Source of the DNA: Microplitis mediator
Lineage: Eukaryota > Arthropoda > Insecta > Hymenoptera > Braconidae
DNA: 64,000 nucleotides
Reading direction: 5' to 3'
Assembly: GCF_029852145.1 (NCBI RefSeq)
Contig: NC_079971.1
Span: forward strand, 25,074,563 to 25,138,562
The position numbers and the translations under genes were made by a program. The notes beneath the pieces are model-generated. The model was not told the DNA's origin and did not search any database. It worked only from the letters and a program-made list of their open reading frames with translations. Of this stretch, positions 62,560 through 64,000 are shown one piece after another (within the stretch, counting starts at the first letter, position 1; each line of letters begins with the position of its first letter).

Positions 62560-63567
62560 GGGTGTTTCAGAAAAAACAAATTTTTTTTTGGTATTCAAAA
62601 ATTGAAAGTATACCTGAAAATAAAAATTTTGGTGCCAATCCGAGCTCTTAATAATAATATTAAAGTTTGCCTCAATCCATTTTTCTCTTTTCCATTTAAA
62701 TAACATAGGAAAAAAATTTTTTTTTTTTTAGAAATTTCTAGCTTACAGACCACCCAACAGATTTTTATGCGCTATGAAAATTTGTGTAGGAAATTAAACG
62801 CTCTACAAAAAAAGTCTCTTATCATTTTTTGGTAAATCCCACTGCTCAAAAGTTATTTAAGTTTCAAGTCAAATTTATAGTAAATTTTGAGATCTTTTCA
62901 CTTTCTGGCGAAACTATCAGTCTTATTACAAAATGTCATAGAAACTTTTTTGTAGCTAATTTTATTCCTTACAAATTATTACGAATAAAATTTTTCGAAA
63001 TTCCGCATTGTTTTCAATTTATTTTCATTTCAATGTCAAGCTCTTAGAATTAATCATAAATATATTTTTTTAAGAGCTTGACATTAAAATGGAAATAACT
63101 TGAAAACAACGCGGAATATCGAAAAATTTTATTTCTAATAATTTGTAAGGAATAAAATTATCTACAAAAAAGTTCCTGTGATATTTTTTGATAAGACTGA
63201 TAGTTTCGACGGGAAAGAAAAAAAATCTCAAAATTTACTATAAATTTGACTTGAAGCTTAAATAACTTTTGAACAGTGAGATTTATCAAAAAATGATAAG
63301 AGACTTTTTTTGTAGAGCGTTCAATTTCCTACAAAAACATTTGTTGTGCATTAAAATCCGTTGATTGGTTTATGAGCTGGAAAATTCTAAAAAAAAAAAA
63401 TTTTTTTTCCCGTGTTATTTAAATGGAAAATAGAAAAATGGATTGAGGCAAACCTTAATATCATTATTAAGAGCTCGGAATGGTACCAAAATTTTTATTT
63501 TTAGTTATACTTTCAATTTTTGGATACCATAAGAAAAAAAAAATTGTTTTATTTTTTTGAAACACCC
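62560..63567. mobile_element. Foldback TIR element, TA target duplication
   Basis: GGGTGTTTC at the left and GAAACACCC at the right, each flanked by TA. Arms of about 480 bp are mirror copies (for example TTGAAAGTATACCTGAAAAT against an inverse match near 63500) around a short loop near 63050. No transposase. The target lies within (TA)n. Confidence 0.85.
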
Positions 63568-63589
63568 TAATATATATATATATATATTA

Positions 63590-64000
63590 GGGTGATCCAA
63601 AAAATAACAAATTTTTTTTTTTTTCTTCCAAACAGGTTCAAAAGTTTCATTTAGATAAAAAAAGACGCCTGTAAAAATTAGAGCTCTTAATATTAACATT
63701 AAGAGGTTCCTCATCGCACTTTTCTATTTCCCATAAGAATAACATGGGAAAAATTTTTTTTACGTCTTCTGATTTTTATAAGTAGCTAACGATGCGTCAT
63801 AGGAATAATTGGCAGGCATATTTTTGTAGGGAATTGAATGCTCTACAAAAAAAGATTCTTATCATTTTTTGAGGAATCTATTTGTTCAAAAGTTATTTGA
63901 GGTTGAAGTCGAATTCATATTAAATTTTGAGATTTTCTACTTTTCCGGCGAAACTATCGGACTTATTACAAAATATCATCAGACCTTTTTTGTAGACAAT
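63590..64000. mobile_element. Left arm of a further foldback element, cut by the window edge
   Basis: TA then GGGTGATCCAAAA, followed by an arm homologous to the one at 14609 (AGGTTCAAAAGTTTCATTTA, AGAGCTCTTAATATTAACAT, TTTCCCATAAGAATAACATG). The second arm would lie beyond 64000. Confidence 0.65.

Overview
This is a stretch of AT-rich animal nuclear DNA, almost certainly from an insect. Genes are split by GT-AG introns, intergenic space is wide, and most non-coding sequence is repeats. The gene content and repeat style suggest a hymenopteran, perhaps a parasitoid wasp; that placement is inference.

Four genes are well supported, and I rebuilt their exons by hand from splice sites, reading phase and family similarity. 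(1) 12137-13251 (+): the last two coding exons of a Runt/RUNX transcription factor ending in VWRPY, the Groucho-binding tail. The Runt domain is not in the window. (2) 18537-31916 (-): a complete 12-exon gene for the BIG3/ARFGEF3 ortholog, about 2210 residues. (3) 32616-36276 (+): a complete 8-exon dpy-19-like C-mannosyltransferase, about 683 residues. Genes 2 and 3 are divergent, with start codons 700 bp apart and a CpG-rich patch between them. (4) 50428-60672 (+): a 6-exon atypical seven-transmembrane receptor, about 740 residues, with a very long cytoplasmic tail and a 5.6-kb second intron. Weaker candidates are a frameshifted short gene at 62100-62460 (-), a lone splice-bounded exon at 46324-46416 (-), and a 50-codon ORF at 16875-17027 (+).

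Region by region: 1-12.1 kb holds repeats and low-complexity DNA upstream of, or in an intron of, the RUNX gene. 13.3-18.5 kb has tandem repeats and a foldback element with a nested insertion. 18.5-31.9 kb is the BIG3 gene, with two related TIR elements and a 29-bp minisatellite in its introns. 32-37.2 kb is the dpy-19 gene plus a cluster of short palindromic repeats. 37.2-50.4 kb has no confident gene but several repeat families. 50.4-60.7 kb is the receptor gene, whose introns hold a hAT-type element and three tandem arrays. 60.7-64 kb is transposon-rich.

The most interesting points are: a symmetric 213-nt cassette exon of the BIG3 gene with one in-frame UAG three codons before its donor; a dispersed set of tandem repeats of about 185-191 bp, many sharing a palindromic core; the cluster of 116-128-bp palindromes around the dpy-19 gene; and several transposon insertions whose ends and target duplications can be read directly. 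The genes do not form a common pathway: they are a transcription factor, a membrane-traffic regulator, an ER glycosyltransferase and a receptor.
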